A stretch of 57,089 nucleotides of DNA from an uncultured Lachnospiraceae bacterium (GTDB taxonomy: Bacteria; Bacillota; Clostridia; Lachnospirales; Lachnospiraceae). Shown piece after piece: positions 9,264-18,847 of this stretch. Every line of letters starts with the position of its first letter. The first letter of the stretch is position 1. The stretch covers positions 1 through 57,089 of the forward strand of contig ONIH01000007.1 of the NCBI GenBank assembly GCA_900317825.1, written 5' to 3'. Made by a program: the position numbers and the translations under genes. The notes under the pieces are model-generated. The model did no database searches and was not told the origin of the DNA. It worked only from the letters and a program-made list of their open reading frames with translations.

Positions 9264-11711
9264 ATGTATAAACGTCCGGTCCTTATCGTTGCCGTATCCA
9301 TGCTGTCCGCGGTCTGCGCCGCTATCTACGGATCTTATTATCTCTGTGCAGTTCCATTCTGCCTTATACCCTTTGCTTTTTACAGAAGAAGCGTGAAGAG
9401 AGCTGTTCTGCTCACCGTCACTATAATGCTTGCTGCTATGGCCGGCTTCCTCTCCGGTACTTTGAGGCTTTCTGAGTATAATGATGTCTCCAGTGAGATC
9501 CTGTCATCTGAAGGCGCTCAGATCTACGGCAGAGTCACTGGAAAAGAGTTGACTGATTACGGAGCCCGACACCAGATAACTCTTCGTGGCAGTAGGCGCC
9601 TCAGAGTCACATCCACCATAGAGAACGCTCTTCCTCTCGGCTCAAAAGTCAGCATAAAAGGTGACGCCGAAAAGCCTGAAGTCCAGAGGAATCCAGGCTG
9701 CTTTGACGAGGCTTCTTACTACCGGTCACTTTCTACTGTCTGTCAGATAAAAAAAGCCGACATGCAGGAGACCGGTGAAAATGACTTTATCCTGATAAGG
9801 CTTTACTATCATCTAATGGAGCTGCTCTGGTGCCTTAAGTACCGCATGCAGGAAGTCTTTACAGCTTCTCTTCCCGGAGAGGAGGGGCCTCTTCTCGCTT
9901 CTCTTACCATAGGAACCAAAAGCCTTTTAGATCCTGAAGTAAAAGAGATGTTCCAGAATGCAGGCATAAGCCATATCCTTGCGATCTCAGGTCTTCACAT
10001 ATCTATAGTCGGATCGGTCATTTTTAAGCTGATGAAGCGCGTCGGTATAAGGATACGCACCGCCGCAGTCACCTCATCTGTTTTCGTGTTTTTCTATGCT
10101 TCATCCATTTCTGATTCTGTTTCCTGCCGGAGAGCGCTCGTCATGTACCTGATACTCATGGCATCAGATATCGTAGGAGACGGGACAGACACTATCACTT
10201 CGCTTTCCATAGTCTCTGTCTATATCTGCCTATCAGATCCGCTCGCTGTCGGGCAGACCGCCTTTGCCCTGTCCTTTGCGGCCGTTTTCCTGCTAGCCAT
10301 GACAGCACTCCCTGCCACGGAATGCTACCGGTCGTTCTGCGTTCTCAGATGGGAAAACAGGCACAAAGAACTCAAAGGGAACCGCTACAAGCCTACCGCA
10401 AAGGATGATCTGGTCTCCTCTATAATCTTCTCATTTTTTATACAGATCTCTATGGCAGCTATAAGCGCAAAATTTTTCTATAATTTTCCATTGCTGTCCT
10501 GCCTTTTAAATGTCGTTATACTTCCATTTCTGCCATATGTCCTCTGTCTTGGGCTCTCAGGCGGACTAGTGGGACTCGCCTTTCCTTCACTGGCAAAGGT
10601 CATCCTGTTCCCGTGTCATCTGATTCTCTACTGGTACGAGATGGCGTCGTCTTCATACTCTGACCTGCCATTTACAGATATAGTGACAGGTGATATTCCT
10701 CTGATAAAAATAGTTCTATGCCTTCTTATCGTCTGCACTGTATCGCGGATCTTCAGGCATGAAAGCAGGCGTATGTTCATAAGGCGCTTCACCCGGATCC
10801 CCTGGCAAAAAAATGAAGTTTTTCCTCTTTTCGGCTCTAAAAAATCCTCGGCTGCCATATGTCTTCTCTCGTTTTCAGTGATCTGTCTTCTTGCATTTCC
10901 CGTTCACCACGATGAGGCTGACATGCTCGATGTCGGACAGGGAGACGGACTTATGATAACGACAGCTGACGGAAAAGCATTTATGATAGACTGCGGCAGC
11001 ACGACTGAATCCTCAGTCGGTAAAAATATAATCCTCCCATCTCTTAAATATCGCAGCATGAACAGAGTCGAAGGCTGGTTCATAACCCACCTGGACGAAG
11101 ACCACGTAAGTGGCATAAAAGAGCTGATCGAAAAGGATTTTTCTATAGGGAACGTCTGGCTCTCAGAACACATAGAAAAAGATGAAAAGCTGGAACAGTT
11201 CCTTGCCCTATGCCAGACACACGATGTAGAAGTTTCCTACTTAGAAGGCGGCGACAGTATGAGCTGCAAGTATTTTACGATGGAAACTATTTTTCCCGAT
11301 AAGAGGTCTGATTTCTCCGGTGAAAATGAGAACAGTCTGGTGACTCTCATCACGGTAAACCCTGGTTCGGAAACCCCTGTAAAGCTGCTAACTACAGGAG
11401 ATATAGGAGAGGAGCAGGAAAAATACATTCTCTCACATCACAGGAATAAACTAAAAAAGAGTTCCCCGAAGGAAACTCTTATACTAAAATCCGCTCACCA
11501 CGGAAGCAACTATTCAAACTGCGAGGAGTGGCTGTCAGCCTTAAAGCCTGATCTGACTCTTATCTCTGCCGGAAAAGGCAACCGTTATGGTCATCCTGGC
11601 AGAGATACGATGAAGCGCCTTAAAGAATTAAAGCTCGATTCGATGTGTACGATAGACACCGGTCAGATCCAGATAAAAGGCAATGGGATAACTCCCTTTA
11701 TCCGGCATTGA
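9264..11711 (+). CDS. comEC: DNA uptake channel protein ComEC/Rec2
   Basis: Putative membrane channel carrying single-stranded DNA into the cell during transformation. The 815-residue protein has N-terminal hydrophobic helices and an OB-like DUF4131 region (~residues 60-170), then the Competence domain with many membrane segments (around ILAISGLHISIVGSVIF and SCRRALVMYLILMASDI), then a C-terminal metallo-beta-lactamase-like domain (MLDVGQGDGLMI, ITHLDEDHVSGI, SAHHGSNYS). HxDxDH is intact. I chose the ATG at 9264 because AAGGGAGA precedes it by about six bases; an in-frame GTG lies at 9237. It converges with and overlaps the GerMN lipoprotein gene by 14 bases. Together with comEA it suggests some natural transformation capacity. 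Confidence 0.92.
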   Translation: MYKRPVLIVAVSMLSAVCAAIYGSYYLCAVPFCLIPFAFYRRSVKRAVLLTVTIMLAAMAGFLSGTLRLSEYNDVSSEILSSEGAQIYGRVTGKELTDYGARHQITLRGSRRLRVTSTIENALPLGSKVSIKGDAEKPEVQRNPGCFDEASYYRSLSTVCQIKKADMQETGENDFILIRLYYHLMELLWCLKYRMQEVFTASLPGEEGPLLASLTIGTKSLLDPEVKEMFQNAGISHILAISGLHISIVGSVIFKLMKRVGIRIRTAAVTSSVFVFFYASSISDSVSCRRALVMYLILMASDIVGDGTDTITSLSIVSVYICLSDPLAVGQTAFALSFAAVFLLAMTALPATECYRSFCVLRWENRHKELKGNRYKPTAKDDLVSSIIFSFFIQISMAAISAKFFYNFPLLSCLLNVVILPFLPYVLCLGLSGGLVGLAFPSLAKVILFPCHLILYWYEMASSSYSDLPFTDIVTGDIPLIKIVLCLLIVCTVSRIFRHESRRMFIRRFTRIPWQKNEVFPLFGSKKSSAAICLLSFSVICLLAFPVHHDEADMLDVGQGDGLMITTADGKAFMIDCGSTTESSVGKNIILPSLKYRSMNRVEGWFITHLDEDHVSGIKELIEKDFSIGNVWLSEHIEKDEKLEQFLALCQTHDVEVSYLEGGDSMSCKYFTMETIFPDKRSDFSGENENSLVTLITVNPGSETPVKLLTTGDIGEEQEKYILSHHRNKLKKSSPKETLILKSAHHGSNYSNCEEWLSALKPDLTLISAGKGNRYGHPGRDTMKRLKELKLDSMCTIDTGQIQIKGNGITPFIRH

Positions 11712-12636
11712 CAAGGTTCAGGTTCGGGCTGTAGGTGCTGTTGTTATTATCGTCGTTTACGACCTTTGCATCGTCTCCCGATCCTATGATGATCTGTACC
11801 CTGTTTATCTGGTCGAGCTCACAGAGGGAATCCACGATCGAATAGATCCGGAGATTTTCGGAGACATTGCCTCCGGCATTATCAAGCGAAGAGTCGAGAT
11901 CCACATAGCAGATACCGTCATTTACATTTACCGAAAGAACCTTCACTGAAGCCGGCAGAGTCACATCGGCATTTTTTGAATCGGGACTCTTCGACAGCTG
12001 GCTCATAACAGCCTGAGCCAGAGGTACATTCTCGTTTATATGTGCCTCCCTCGATTCCTTAATGAGTCCGCTTCCGTCAGCTGCTGGGCAGTAAAGGGTC
12101 AGGTAAACGGCCTTTGTCGAATCCTGCTCGAAATCGAAGTCATCCACGAACGAATCAGCTGTCATAGCGCCTATGGCATTTCCGGCACTGTCGAGAAGCG
12201 ATTCGTTTACTATGCGAAAAGTAACAGAATCCACTTCCGGAAGCTGAACAAGCGTCTTTACGACAGCTGCCCTTAGAAGTGCCTCCTGCACCTTTGACAA
12301 TGTCTCATAATCTCTTGAAAAAGAGATGATAAGCTGTTTCTGCTTTAAGGTAAAATTCCTGATGATGACTGCTTCCGGGATAGGATTCGTATAGTCCTTA
12401 TCTGATTTTGCGGTCGAGAGCTGGCGAAGCAGGAAGCTAACCTTTTTTCTGGCTGACTGCTCACGCACTCCCTCAGATACCGGATAGAGTGAAGTCCGAA
12501 GCTGGTTCAGATAATACACCTTTACCCTGCCGTCATTTCCCTGGTCAGCACTCTTTTTATCGCCACAGGAGACCAGTGCAAAGAGCAGCACCATACATAG
12601 ACAGATGCAGCCCGTTTTTTTAAGAAAATATCTCAT
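11698..12636 (-). CDS. Lipoprotein with tandem GerMN domains
   Basis: The 312-residue protein has a lipoprotein signal (hydrophobic run and LVSC lipobox, Cys24) and two GerMN-type (sporulation/spore germination) repeats, residues ~38-160 and ~172-295; the second contains NVNDGICYVDLDSSL. GerMN domains occur in envelope proteins and are thought to bind peptidoglycan or partner proteins. Its ATG overlaps the stop of the upstream histidine kinase by four bases. The order response regulator, histidine kinase, GerMN lipoprotein parallels actinobacterial mtrA-mtrB-lpqB, where the lipoprotein modulates the kinase; a similar sensor accessory role is inferred here. Confidence 0.85.
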   Translation of the reverse strand: MRYFLKKTGCICLCMVLLFALVSCGDKKSADQGNDGRVKVYYLNQLRTSLYPVSEGVREQSARKKVSFLLRQLSTAKSDKDYTNPIPEAVIIRNFTLKQKQLIISFSRDYETLSKVQEALLRAAVVKTLVQLPEVDSVTFRIVNESLLDSAGNAIGAMTADSFVDDFDFEQDSTKAVYLTLYCPAADGSGLIKESREAHINENVPLAQAVMSQLSKSPDSKNADVTLPASVKVLSVNVNDGICYVDLDSSLDNAGGNVSENLRIYSIVDSLCELDQINRVQIIIGSGDDAKVVNDDNNNSTYSPNLNLVNAG

Positions 12637-14072
12637 GACTGCTCCTTTATATAGATCAGAGGGATCCTGACATCGAAAGTCGTTCCCTCGCCAAGCACTG
12701 AATGTACCTTTATCTCACCATGATGCATGTCTATGGCATTCTTTGTGATGGAAAGGCCGAGGCCCGTTCCGCCGATCTCCCTCGAATGGGATTTGTCTGC
12801 CCTGTAGAATCTCTCGAAGATCCTGTCCACAGAATCAGGCGGGATGCCCATTCCGTTATCTTCGACACTGATGTAAAAATACTGGTGGTCGGCATTAAGC
12901 GTCACATGGACATAGCCGCCCTCTTTATTATACTTGATGCCGTTTTCAATCAGGTTCATGATGCCGAGCGACAGCTTCACCTCATCTATCTCCGCTGTGA
13001 CAGGTCGGAAGCTCTCGAGCACGAGTTCTACCTTCTGTTTTTCTGCGATAGGTCCAAGCCGCTTTAGGAGGGTTTCAAGCATCTCATTTATATTTTTCGA
13101 CTCGATATTCATAGTGGCACCGGACTTGTCCATCCTGACGAGTGACAGAAGGTCATTTATGATCTTTGTCTCCCTGTCTATCTCATGCGTTATGTCATGC
13201 ATGAAATCCTGGTACAGTTCGACCGGTGCACCGTCCTCCATCGAATTCAGTGAATCGGCGAGCACCTTCATAGAAGTAAGCGGCGTCTTCAGCTCGTGGG
13301 ACACGTTCGATACGAATTCCTGTCTTGACTCATCGATGTCACGCATTTTCTGCATGACTTCATTATAGTTCTCTGAAATAGCCTGGGTCTCGGTATAGTC
13401 TTCGACCTTCACTTCGTTATGTGTATCCTGCGAGCTCAGTATAAGGCCTGCCAGCTTTTCAAATGGCTTCGTAAAGTGGTCAGATAAATAAACGGCGCTA
13501 AGAGCTATAACGACCACCAGAACCAGGAGTATATAGGTGTAGAGGTTTCTGTAAAAAGTGATATTCTGCTCTATAGCGTCTGTCGACTTCGTGATCAGGA
13601 TGACACCTTCTACCGTATTCGATCTGTCTGATGCAGTGATAGGGACGGTTAGGATAAGGCAGTGGCTTACCTTGTCGTAGACGCTCGTTCTCTCGCCCTT
13701 AAGTCCCAGGATGGCATTTTCCCAGACGAAAGTCTTGCCATTGCTCAGATCATAGGTATCTTTTACTACTCGAAGGGTCTTATCGATTATGATGATGCGT
13801 CCGGAATATATATTCCCAAGAGCTTTGAGCTGGGTATCTATCACGTCTATATCAGTATCCTTCAGGTAACCTGTCGAAATGATCTGGTCGTTTAGGAGCT
13901 GTGCCTGGCTGGTCATCGATACTGTATCGTTATCCAATGCCCTGTTCTGGTAAAAAGACAAGAAAATGCCCCCGATAACACAACCAGGGACAAATCCTAT
14001 AAGAATAAAGGCCAGCAGGAGTACGGTCTTTAAGCTATGCAGTTTTTTAAAAAAAGAAAACCGGTGCTTCAT
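12633..14072 (-). CDS. Membrane sensor histidine kinase
   Basis: The 479-residue kinase has membrane segments at ~16-40 and ~177-198 flanking an extracytoplasmic sensor region of about 135 residues, then a HAMP-like linker, a HisKA domain with phospho-acceptor His259 in FVSNVSHELKTPLTS, and an HATPase domain (LIENGIKYNKEGG, VEDNGMGIPPD, GTGLGLSI). It resembles the WalK/PhoR/MtrB group. It lies 13 bases downstream of its cognate OmpR-type regulator and overlaps the GerMN lipoprotein. The signal is unknown; coupling to a peptidoglycan-linked lipoprotein suggests envelope surveillance. Confidence 0.93.
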   Translation of the reverse strand: MKHRFSFFKKLHSLKTVLLLAFILIGFVPGCVIGGIFLSFYQNRALDNDTVSMTSQAQLLNDQIISTGYLKDTDIDVIDTQLKALGNIYSGRIIIIDKTLRVVKDTYDLSNGKTFVWENAILGLKGERTSVYDKVSHCLILTVPITASDRSNTVEGVILITKSTDAIEQNITFYRNLYTYILLVLVVVIALSAVYLSDHFTKPFEKLAGLILSSQDTHNEVKVEDYTETQAISENYNEVMQKMRDIDESRQEFVSNVSHELKTPLTSMKVLADSLNSMEDGAPVELYQDFMHDITHEIDRETKIINDLLSLVRMDKSGATMNIESKNINEMLETLLKRLGPIAEKQKVELVLESFRPVTAEIDEVKLSLGIMNLIENGIKYNKEGGYVHVTLNADHQYFYISVEDNGMGIPPDSVDRIFERFYRADKSHSREIGGTGLGLSITKNAIDMHHGEIKVHSVLGEGTTFDVRIPLIYIKEQS

Positions 14073-14085
14073 CTGCCTTTATCCA

Positions 14086-14766
14086 TTACTTCTGATAAAA
14101 ATAACCCATGCCCCACTTCGTGTGGATGTAGCGCGGCTCGCTCGGGTTCGGTTCTATCTTTTCTCTGAGACGTCTGATATGTACGTCTACTGTTCTCGCA
14201 TCGCCCGGGAAGTCGCTCCCCCAGACTTCCTTTAACAGGGCGTCACGGCTGTAGACCTTTCCAGGATGGTTCACGAGAAGGAGCATCATCTCGAACTCCT
14301 TCGTAGTCAGGTTATACTCCTTATCCTTTATGAAGATTCTGCGGCTTGCTGTATCGATGCGGATGTCTCCGCTCTCTATCGTGTCTGAATCCGGCTTCTC
14401 TTCAGGCTTTGAACGGCGGAGAACTGCCTTTATCCTGGCCTTTACCTCGAGGATATTAAACGGCTTGGTGATATAATCGTCTGCTCCGTACTCCAGGCCC
14501 ATGATCTTGTCCATGTCATCGCCCTTTGCGGTGAGCATCATGACAGGCACATCAGACTTCTCCCTGATACGCTGGCAGACCTCGTAACCGTCGAGTTTTG
14601 GAAGCATCAGGTCTAAAAGTATCATGTCATAGTCGGATGAAAGCGCCTTTTCAACTGCCTCTTCACCGTCATAAGCTGTATCTACTTCCATTCCGTCCTG
14701 CTCAAGTGCGAACTTAATACCCTTTACGATGATCTTCTCATCATCAACTACCAGAACTCGTGCCAT
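14086..14766 (-). CDS. OmpR/PhoB-family response regulator
   Basis: A 226-residue DNA-binding response regulator. The receiver domain (residues 1-120) has the acidic pair Asp8/Asp9, phospho-acceptor Asp52 in LLDLMLPKLDGYE, and Lys in ITKPFN. The winged-helix output domain covers ~130-225 (EFEMMLLLVNHPGKVYSRD, RTVDVHIRRLREKI, WGMGYFYQK). It is very like WalR/PhoP/MtrA but cannot be assigned to one of these by reading. Nine bases separate it from comEA upstream and 13 from the histidine kinase downstream. Confidence 0.94.
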   Translation of the reverse strand: MARVLVVDDEKIIVKGIKFALEQDGMEVDTAYDGEEAVEKALSSDYDMILLDLMLPKLDGYEVCQRIREKSDVPVMMLTAKGDDMDKIMGLEYGADDYITKPFNILEVKARIKAVLRRSKPEEKPDSDTIESGDIRIDTASRRIFIKDKEYNLTTKEFEMMLLLVNHPGKVYSRDALLKEVWGSDFPGDARTVDVHIRRLREKIEPNPSEPRYIHTKWGMGYFYQK

Positions 14767-14775
14767 AGTCTTCCT

Positions 14776-15363
14776 TTAAACCGTTATCTTATCCTTTATC
14801 TTCTGATATGTGGCATCACCTATGCCGCTTACCTTTGTGATGTCTTCAGTTTTTTTAAACGGGCCGTTCTCCTGTCTGTAAGCGATTATCGCCTCTGCCT
14901 TTGAAGGCCCGATTCCGCTTATAGTGGTAAGCTGCGAAGAGTCAGCCCGGTTTATATCTACCTTTCCGCTGTCTGAAGCCTCTGAAGAAGTGTTATCTGA
15001 TTTACTGCCACTGTCTTTCTGAGCTTCAAGCTGCTTCTTTGTAAGTACAGTGAGTTTCTGTCCGTCTGTGAGAAGCTCAGCCTGATTTATCTCAGACGAA
15101 GCAGCCTCTTTCTTAAGGCCTCCCGCCTTCTCTATCAGTGAAAATACTCTCGAATCTGCCGGAAGCCTGTAGACTCCGGGCTTCTCGACCGCTCCCTCTA
15201 TCTGGACATATATCTCATCTGAAGTCGTCTCTGCCTTATGCTCCTCTTCCGCTGCATCTGATCTGACGGACTTAGTGGTGTTCTTCTCTAAGTATGAGCT
15301 CTCACCGCATCCGCTCAGTGATACAGAAAAAATAAGGAGCAGCAGGATAAATACTCTCTTCAT
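14776..15363 (-). CDS. comEA: Competence protein ComEA, lipoprotein form
   Basis: DNA receptor for transformation. The 195-residue protein begins with a signal ending in the lipobox LSGC (Cys19), so it appears to be membrane-anchored by lipid, whereas Bacillus ComEA uses a transmembrane helix. An SLBB domain spans ~50-112 (YVQIEGAVEKPGVYRLPADS) and a tandem helix-hairpin-helix DNA-binding domain ~133-195 (DINRADSSQLTTISGIGPSK, VSGIGDATYQKIKDKI). A Ser/Asp-rich linker joins them. It follows argD by 74 bases and precedes the two-component genes by nine. Its ribosome site lies inside a hairpin. Confidence 0.92.
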   Translation of the reverse strand: MKRVFILLLLIFSVSLSGCGESSYLEKNTTKSVRSDAAEEEHKAETTSDEIYVQIEGAVEKPGVYRLPADSRVFSLIEKAGGLKKEAASSEINQAELLTDGQKLTVLTKKQLEAQKDSGSKSDNTSSEASDSGKVDINRADSSQLTTISGIGPSKAEAIIAYRQENGPFKKTEDITKVSGIGDATYQKIKDKITV

Positions 15364-15365
15364 AA

Positions 15366-15381
15366 ATCTCCTTTCGGAGAT
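15366..15381 (-). promoter_or_regulatory. Hairpin occluding the comEA ribosome binding site
   Basis: On the minus strand ATCTCC-GAAA-GGAGAT forms six pairs closed by a GNRA tetraloop. The 3' arm GGAGAT is the comEA Shine-Dalgarno, three bases from the ATG. The stable loop suggests translation is restrained unless the hairpin opens. Confidence 0.6.
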
Positions 15382-15437
15382 ATCTGCACTGCTCCTTCTA
15401 TTCTATAGGAAAAAAAGATTTTTTACAAGAAAAAACT

Positions 15438-16640
15438 TTACTGAAATTCGTCTAATACTTCAGACAGTTTCTTATTCATTTCGTCGAAACCGCTCTTTCC
15501 CATGATAAGCGGCGGAAGGAACCGGATGAGATTTCCCTCGGCTGAAAGAAGCACCAGACCTTTGCTTAAAGCTTTATTCAATATCTCTCCGACCGGGATC
15601 TTTTCATCGATGATGAGTCCCTGCATAAAGCCTAAGCCTCTGTGCCCTTTAACGAACGGGTATTTTTCTACGAAACTGTCGAGGATGCTCTCGAAGTAAG
15701 GAGTCGTCTCCTTTACATGCTCTGGCAACTTCCTGCCCTCTATGATGTCTATCGACTTATTTACAGCTGTAAGTACCAGCGGGTTTCCACCATATGTGCT
15801 TCCGTGATCTCCCGGCTCTAAGGAGTCTGAAGCCACTTTTTCAGTGACAAGAAAAGCTCCGACTGGAACTCCACCGCCTAATGCCTTTGCAGTCGTAAGT
15901 ATATCAGGCTTTACCCCGTACTGCTCGAATGCGAAGGTCGTACCGGTCCGCCCCATTCCGCACTGGATCTCATCGATTATGAGCAGGAGGTCATTTTCAT
16001 CGCAGATCTGCCTTAAGCCCTGCATGAATTCCTTAGTGGCCGGCGTGACACCGCCTTCGCCCTGTACAGTTTCCGTGATCATCGCGCAGGTATTTTTATT
16101 TACGAGTTTTTTTACACTGTCCAGGTCATTAAAATCAGCGAACTCAGCTCCATCCATCAGCGGGTAGAACGGCTCTCTGTAATGGTCAGTTCCGGTGACA
16201 GACACAGCGCCTACAGTCCTTCCATGGAAGCTGTGGTTCATGGCGATCACCTCATAGTTTCCCTTTCCACGTCTCTTATAGGCGTACTTCTTTGCGGTCT
16301 TTAGCGCGCCCTCTATCGCCTCTGCACCTGAGTTTGTAAAAAATACCCGGTCCATTCCGCTTATCTGACAGACTTTTTCTGCAGCAGGCAGAAGCGGCTC
16401 GTGATAGAACAGATTCGAAGTATGGGTTATCTTATCGATCTGTGATTTCAGGGCGTCGCTGTATTCTTTATCTCCATAGCCGAATGCCATGACGCCTATA
16501 CCGCTTCCGAAGTCAAGGTACTTTTTCCCATCGGTATCGTACAGGTAAACTCCCTCACCTTTTTCAAAAATGACCGGGAAACGGTTATATACATGGATCA
16601 GATGCTTATCAGCATCCTTCATAAAATCATTGCTGTTCAT
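15438..16640 (-). CDS. argD: Acetylornithine aminotransferase
   Basis: PLP-dependent class III transaminase converting N-acetylglutamate 5-semialdehyde to N-acetylornithine. The 400-residue protein has [16 protein letters not shown] near residue 45, [20 protein letters not shown] near 100, [14 protein letters not shown] and the PLP lysine in [17 protein letters not shown]. It overlaps argB by 14 bases, so the two are co-transcribed. Substrate assignment rests on context with argB and argJ; the enzyme could also serve as succinyldiaminopimelate transaminase, as in E. coli. Confidence 0.95.
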   Translation of the reverse strand: MNSNDFMKDADKHLIHVYNRFPVIFEKGEGVYLYDTDGKKYLDFGSGIGVMAFGYGDKEYSDALKSQIDKITHTSNLFYHEPLLPAAEKVCQISGMDRVFFTNSGAEAIEGALKTAKKYAYKRRGKGNYEVIAMNHSFHGRTVGAVSVTGTDHYREPFYPLMDGAEFADFNDLDSVKKLVNKNTCAMITETVQGEGGVTPATKEFMQGLRQICDENDLLLIIDEIQCGMGRTGTTFAFEQYGVKPDILTTAKALGGGVPVGAFLVTEKVASDSLEPGDHGSTYGGNPLVLTAVNKSIDIIEGRKLPEHVKETTPYFESILDSFVEKYPFVKGHRGLGFMQGLIIDEKIPVGEILNKALSKGLVLLSAEGNLIRFLPPLIMGKSGFDEMNKKLSEVLDEFQ

Positions 16641-17535
16641 TAAATTTTTCCTCGTTATCTGATAAAATAGCTGTTCCGATTCCTTTATTCGTGAATATTT
16701 CGAGCAGCAGGCAGTGCTCTATCCGTCCATCAAGGATATGAACCCTGTGAACTCCGTTGTCGATAGCGCTGATGCAGCTCTTTACCTTTGGAAGCATTCC
16801 GCCTTCGATCGTTCCGTCATCTATCAGCTCCTTTGCCTCTGATACGGAAAGCTCTGATATAAGTGATGAAGGATCATCCTTATCCTTAAGGACTCCCGGA
16901 GTATCAGAAAGAAAGGCGAGCTTGTCAGCCTCCAGCGCTTCGGCTATAGCCGTTGCTGCATCGTCAGCGTTTATGTTGTACGTGTTGTAGTCATCGTCCA
17001 TTCCGATAGGGCAGACGATAGGGAGAAAATCCCTGTCCAGGAGATCTAAAAGGATCTTCGTATTTACCTTTTTTACATTTCCGACAAAGCCTATGTCCTT
17101 ACCGTCAGCATATTTCTTTTCTACATTTAAGAGATTTCCATCTTTTCCGCTGATACCGCAGGCACTGACGCCCAGCTTTTCTACCATGGTGACAAGTGAT
17201 TTATTCACCCGGTTTAAGACCATCTCCGCTATATCCATCGTCTGCTGGTCGGTGACTCTGAGTCCGTTTATGAACTTCGGCTCTCCTCCATCCTTTTTTA
17301 CCCATTCAGAGATTTCCTTGCCGCCGCCGTGAACTATGATAGGCTTGAAGCCTACGAGTTTTAAAAGCGTCACATCTTTTATGACCTGCTGCTTTAGGTC
17401 CTCATCGAGCATGGCAGAACCGCCGTACTTTATGACTATTATCTTCCTGTTGAATCTCTGGATGTACGGCAGTGCCTCGATAAGCACCTCGGCCTTTTTC
17501 ATGACTGTCTGCATCTCTTCTTTCCGCATTATCAT
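16627..17535 (-). CDS. argB: Acetylglutamate kinase
   Basis: Phosphorylates N-acetylglutamate in arginine synthesis, usually the feedback-controlled step. The 302-residue amino-acid kinase contains [10 protein letters not shown] (residues ~33-42), [11 protein letters not shown] (~63), an N-acetylglutamate-binding stretch [19 protein letters not shown] and [16 protein letters not shown]. The N-terminal helix ahead of the kinase fold ([19 protein letters not shown]) is the extension associated with arginine-sensitive hexameric enzymes (family knowledge). It starts four bases after argJ and overlaps argD. Confidence 0.96.
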   Translation of the reverse strand: MIMRKEEMQTVMKKAEVLIEALPYIQRFNRKIIVIKYGGSAMLDEDLKQQVIKDVTLLKLVGFKPIIVHGGGKEISEWVKKDGGEPKFINGLRVTDQQTMDIAEMVLNRVNKSLVTMVEKLGVSACGISGKDGNLLNVEKKYADGKDIGFVGNVKKVNTKILLDLLDRDFLPIVCPIGMDDDYNTYNINADDAATAIAEALEADKLAFLSDTPGVLKDKDDPSSLISELSVSEAKELIDDGTIEGGMLPKVKSCISAIDNGVHRVHILDGRIEHCLLLEIFTNKGIGTAILSDNEEKFNEQQ

Positions 17536-17539
17536 ATTA

Positions 17540-18766
17540 TCAGCTCCTGTAATCAGCGTTTATCTTCACGTAATCGTATGTCAGGTCACAGCCCCAGGCC
17601 GTTGCTTCCTCTGTTCCCTGCTTCATATCGCAGATGCAGGTCACTTTCTCAGATGAGAGCACCTTTGTGGCCTCATCCTCACTGTAGTCGGTGGCGACTC
17701 CGTCTTTTACTAAAACTATCTGTCCGTTATCACTTTCCACAGTGATATCCACCTTCTGCGGATCAAACTGTGCTCCTGAGTAACCCAATGCACAGAGGAT
17801 CCTGCCCCAGTTCGCATCGTGTCCGAAGATAGCTGCCTTTGTCAGATTCGAAGTGATGACTGACTTGGCGAAGGTCTTCGCCTCTGCCTTGTCCCTGCAG
17901 TGAATGGCTTTTACTTCAAAAAGCGCCGTAGCACCTTCTCCGTCTCCTGCCATCTTCATAGCGATGTCACGCGCCACATATAAAAGTCCGTCTTTAAATG
18001 CTTTGAAATCATCGTTTTCTTCGACTATCTTTTCGTTTTCAGCCTCACCATTGGCGAGCACTACACAGGTATCATTTGTAGAAGTATCGCCATCTACCGA
18101 AATCATATTGAAAGTGTCGCAGACTACAGATGAAAGCGCTTCCTGGAGAAGCTCCTTTTTTATATCACAGTCTGTCGTGATAAAGCAGAGCATCGTGCAC
18201 ATATCCGGATGGATCATTCCGCTGCCCTTTGCCATGGCACCGATCGTCACTGTAGTCCCGTCGCTTAAAGGTACTTTTACCGCACACTGCTTCGGCTTCG
18301 TGTCTGTAGTCATTATGGCCTTAGCCGCGTTAAGCCCTGCCTCTTCACTCTCATCAAGTTTTCCGGCAAGTGCTTTTACGCCGGTCTTTACTTTTTCTAT
18401 AGGAAGCTGCATTCCGATGACTCCGGTAGACGCGACAAGAGTCGTATCATCTCCCAGGTGGAGCGCCTCTTCGGCTGCCTTTGCCGTCTCATTACAGTAG
18501 AAGTATCCTTCTTCTCCTGTACAGGCATTTGCTATTCCGGCGTTTATCACGACAGAATGAATGCTCTCAGATTCCTCGATTATTTTTTTATCGAAGAGGA
18601 CCGGAGCAGCTTTTACTACATTCCTGGTAAAAGTGCCTGCTGCCACACACGGAGTGACAGACACTATCATCGCCATATCGTCACGATCTACATACTTGAT
18701 TCCGGCCGCTGTATTTGCAGCCTTGAAACCCTTAGGCTTTGTGACACCACCACTAATTACTTCCAT
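17540..18766 (-). CDS. argJ: Bifunctional ornithine acetyltransferase / N-acetylglutamate synthase
   Basis: Transfers acetyl from N-acetylornithine to glutamate and in many Firmicutes also makes N-acetylglutamate from acetyl-CoA. The 408-residue proenzyme contains [13 protein letters not shown], the self-cleavage region [20 protein letters not shown], with Thr following Cys at the expected cleavage point (Ala-Thr in most homologues), and the beta-chain motifs [14 protein letters not shown] and [12 protein letters not shown]. First of argJ-argB-argD; argC is not in the window. The ATG is preceded by a CGGAGG-type ribosome site. Confidence 0.95.
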   Translation of the reverse strand: MEVISGGVTKPKGFKAANTAAGIKYVDRDDMAMIVSVTPCVAAGTFTRNVVKAAPVLFDKKIIEESESIHSVVINAGIANACTGEEGYFYCNETAKAAEEALHLGDDTTLVASTGVIGMQLPIEKVKTGVKALAGKLDESEEAGLNAAKAIMTTDTKPKQCAVKVPLSDGTTVTIGAMAKGSGMIHPDMCTMLCFITTDCDIKKELLQEALSSVVCDTFNMISVDGDTSTNDTCVVLANGEAENEKIVEENDDFKAFKDGLLYVARDIAMKMAGDGEGATALFEVKAIHCRDKAEAKTFAKSVITSNLTKAAIFGHDANWGRILCALGYSGAQFDPQKVDITVESDNGQIVLVKDGVATDYSEDEATKVLSSEKVTCICDMKQGTEEATAWGCDLTYDYVKINADYRS

Positions 18767-18800
18767 TAGTTCCTCCGTTCTCTGTATAGGATTTAGTGAT

Positions 18801-18842
18801 TAGGGGCTAGGGACTGACCCCTATCTCCTATCCCCTATATCC
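18801..18842 (-). repeat. G-run repeat upstream of argJ
   Basis: On the minus strand this reads as a chain of AGGGGATAGG, GATAGGGG and CTAGCCCCTA-like runs starting with GATATAGGGG. Part can fold as a hairpin (AGGGGTCAGTCCCTAGCCCCT region). A shorter relative beginning with the same bases precedes metA (26778-26796). Confidence 0.55.
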
Positions 18843-18847
18843 TTAAA

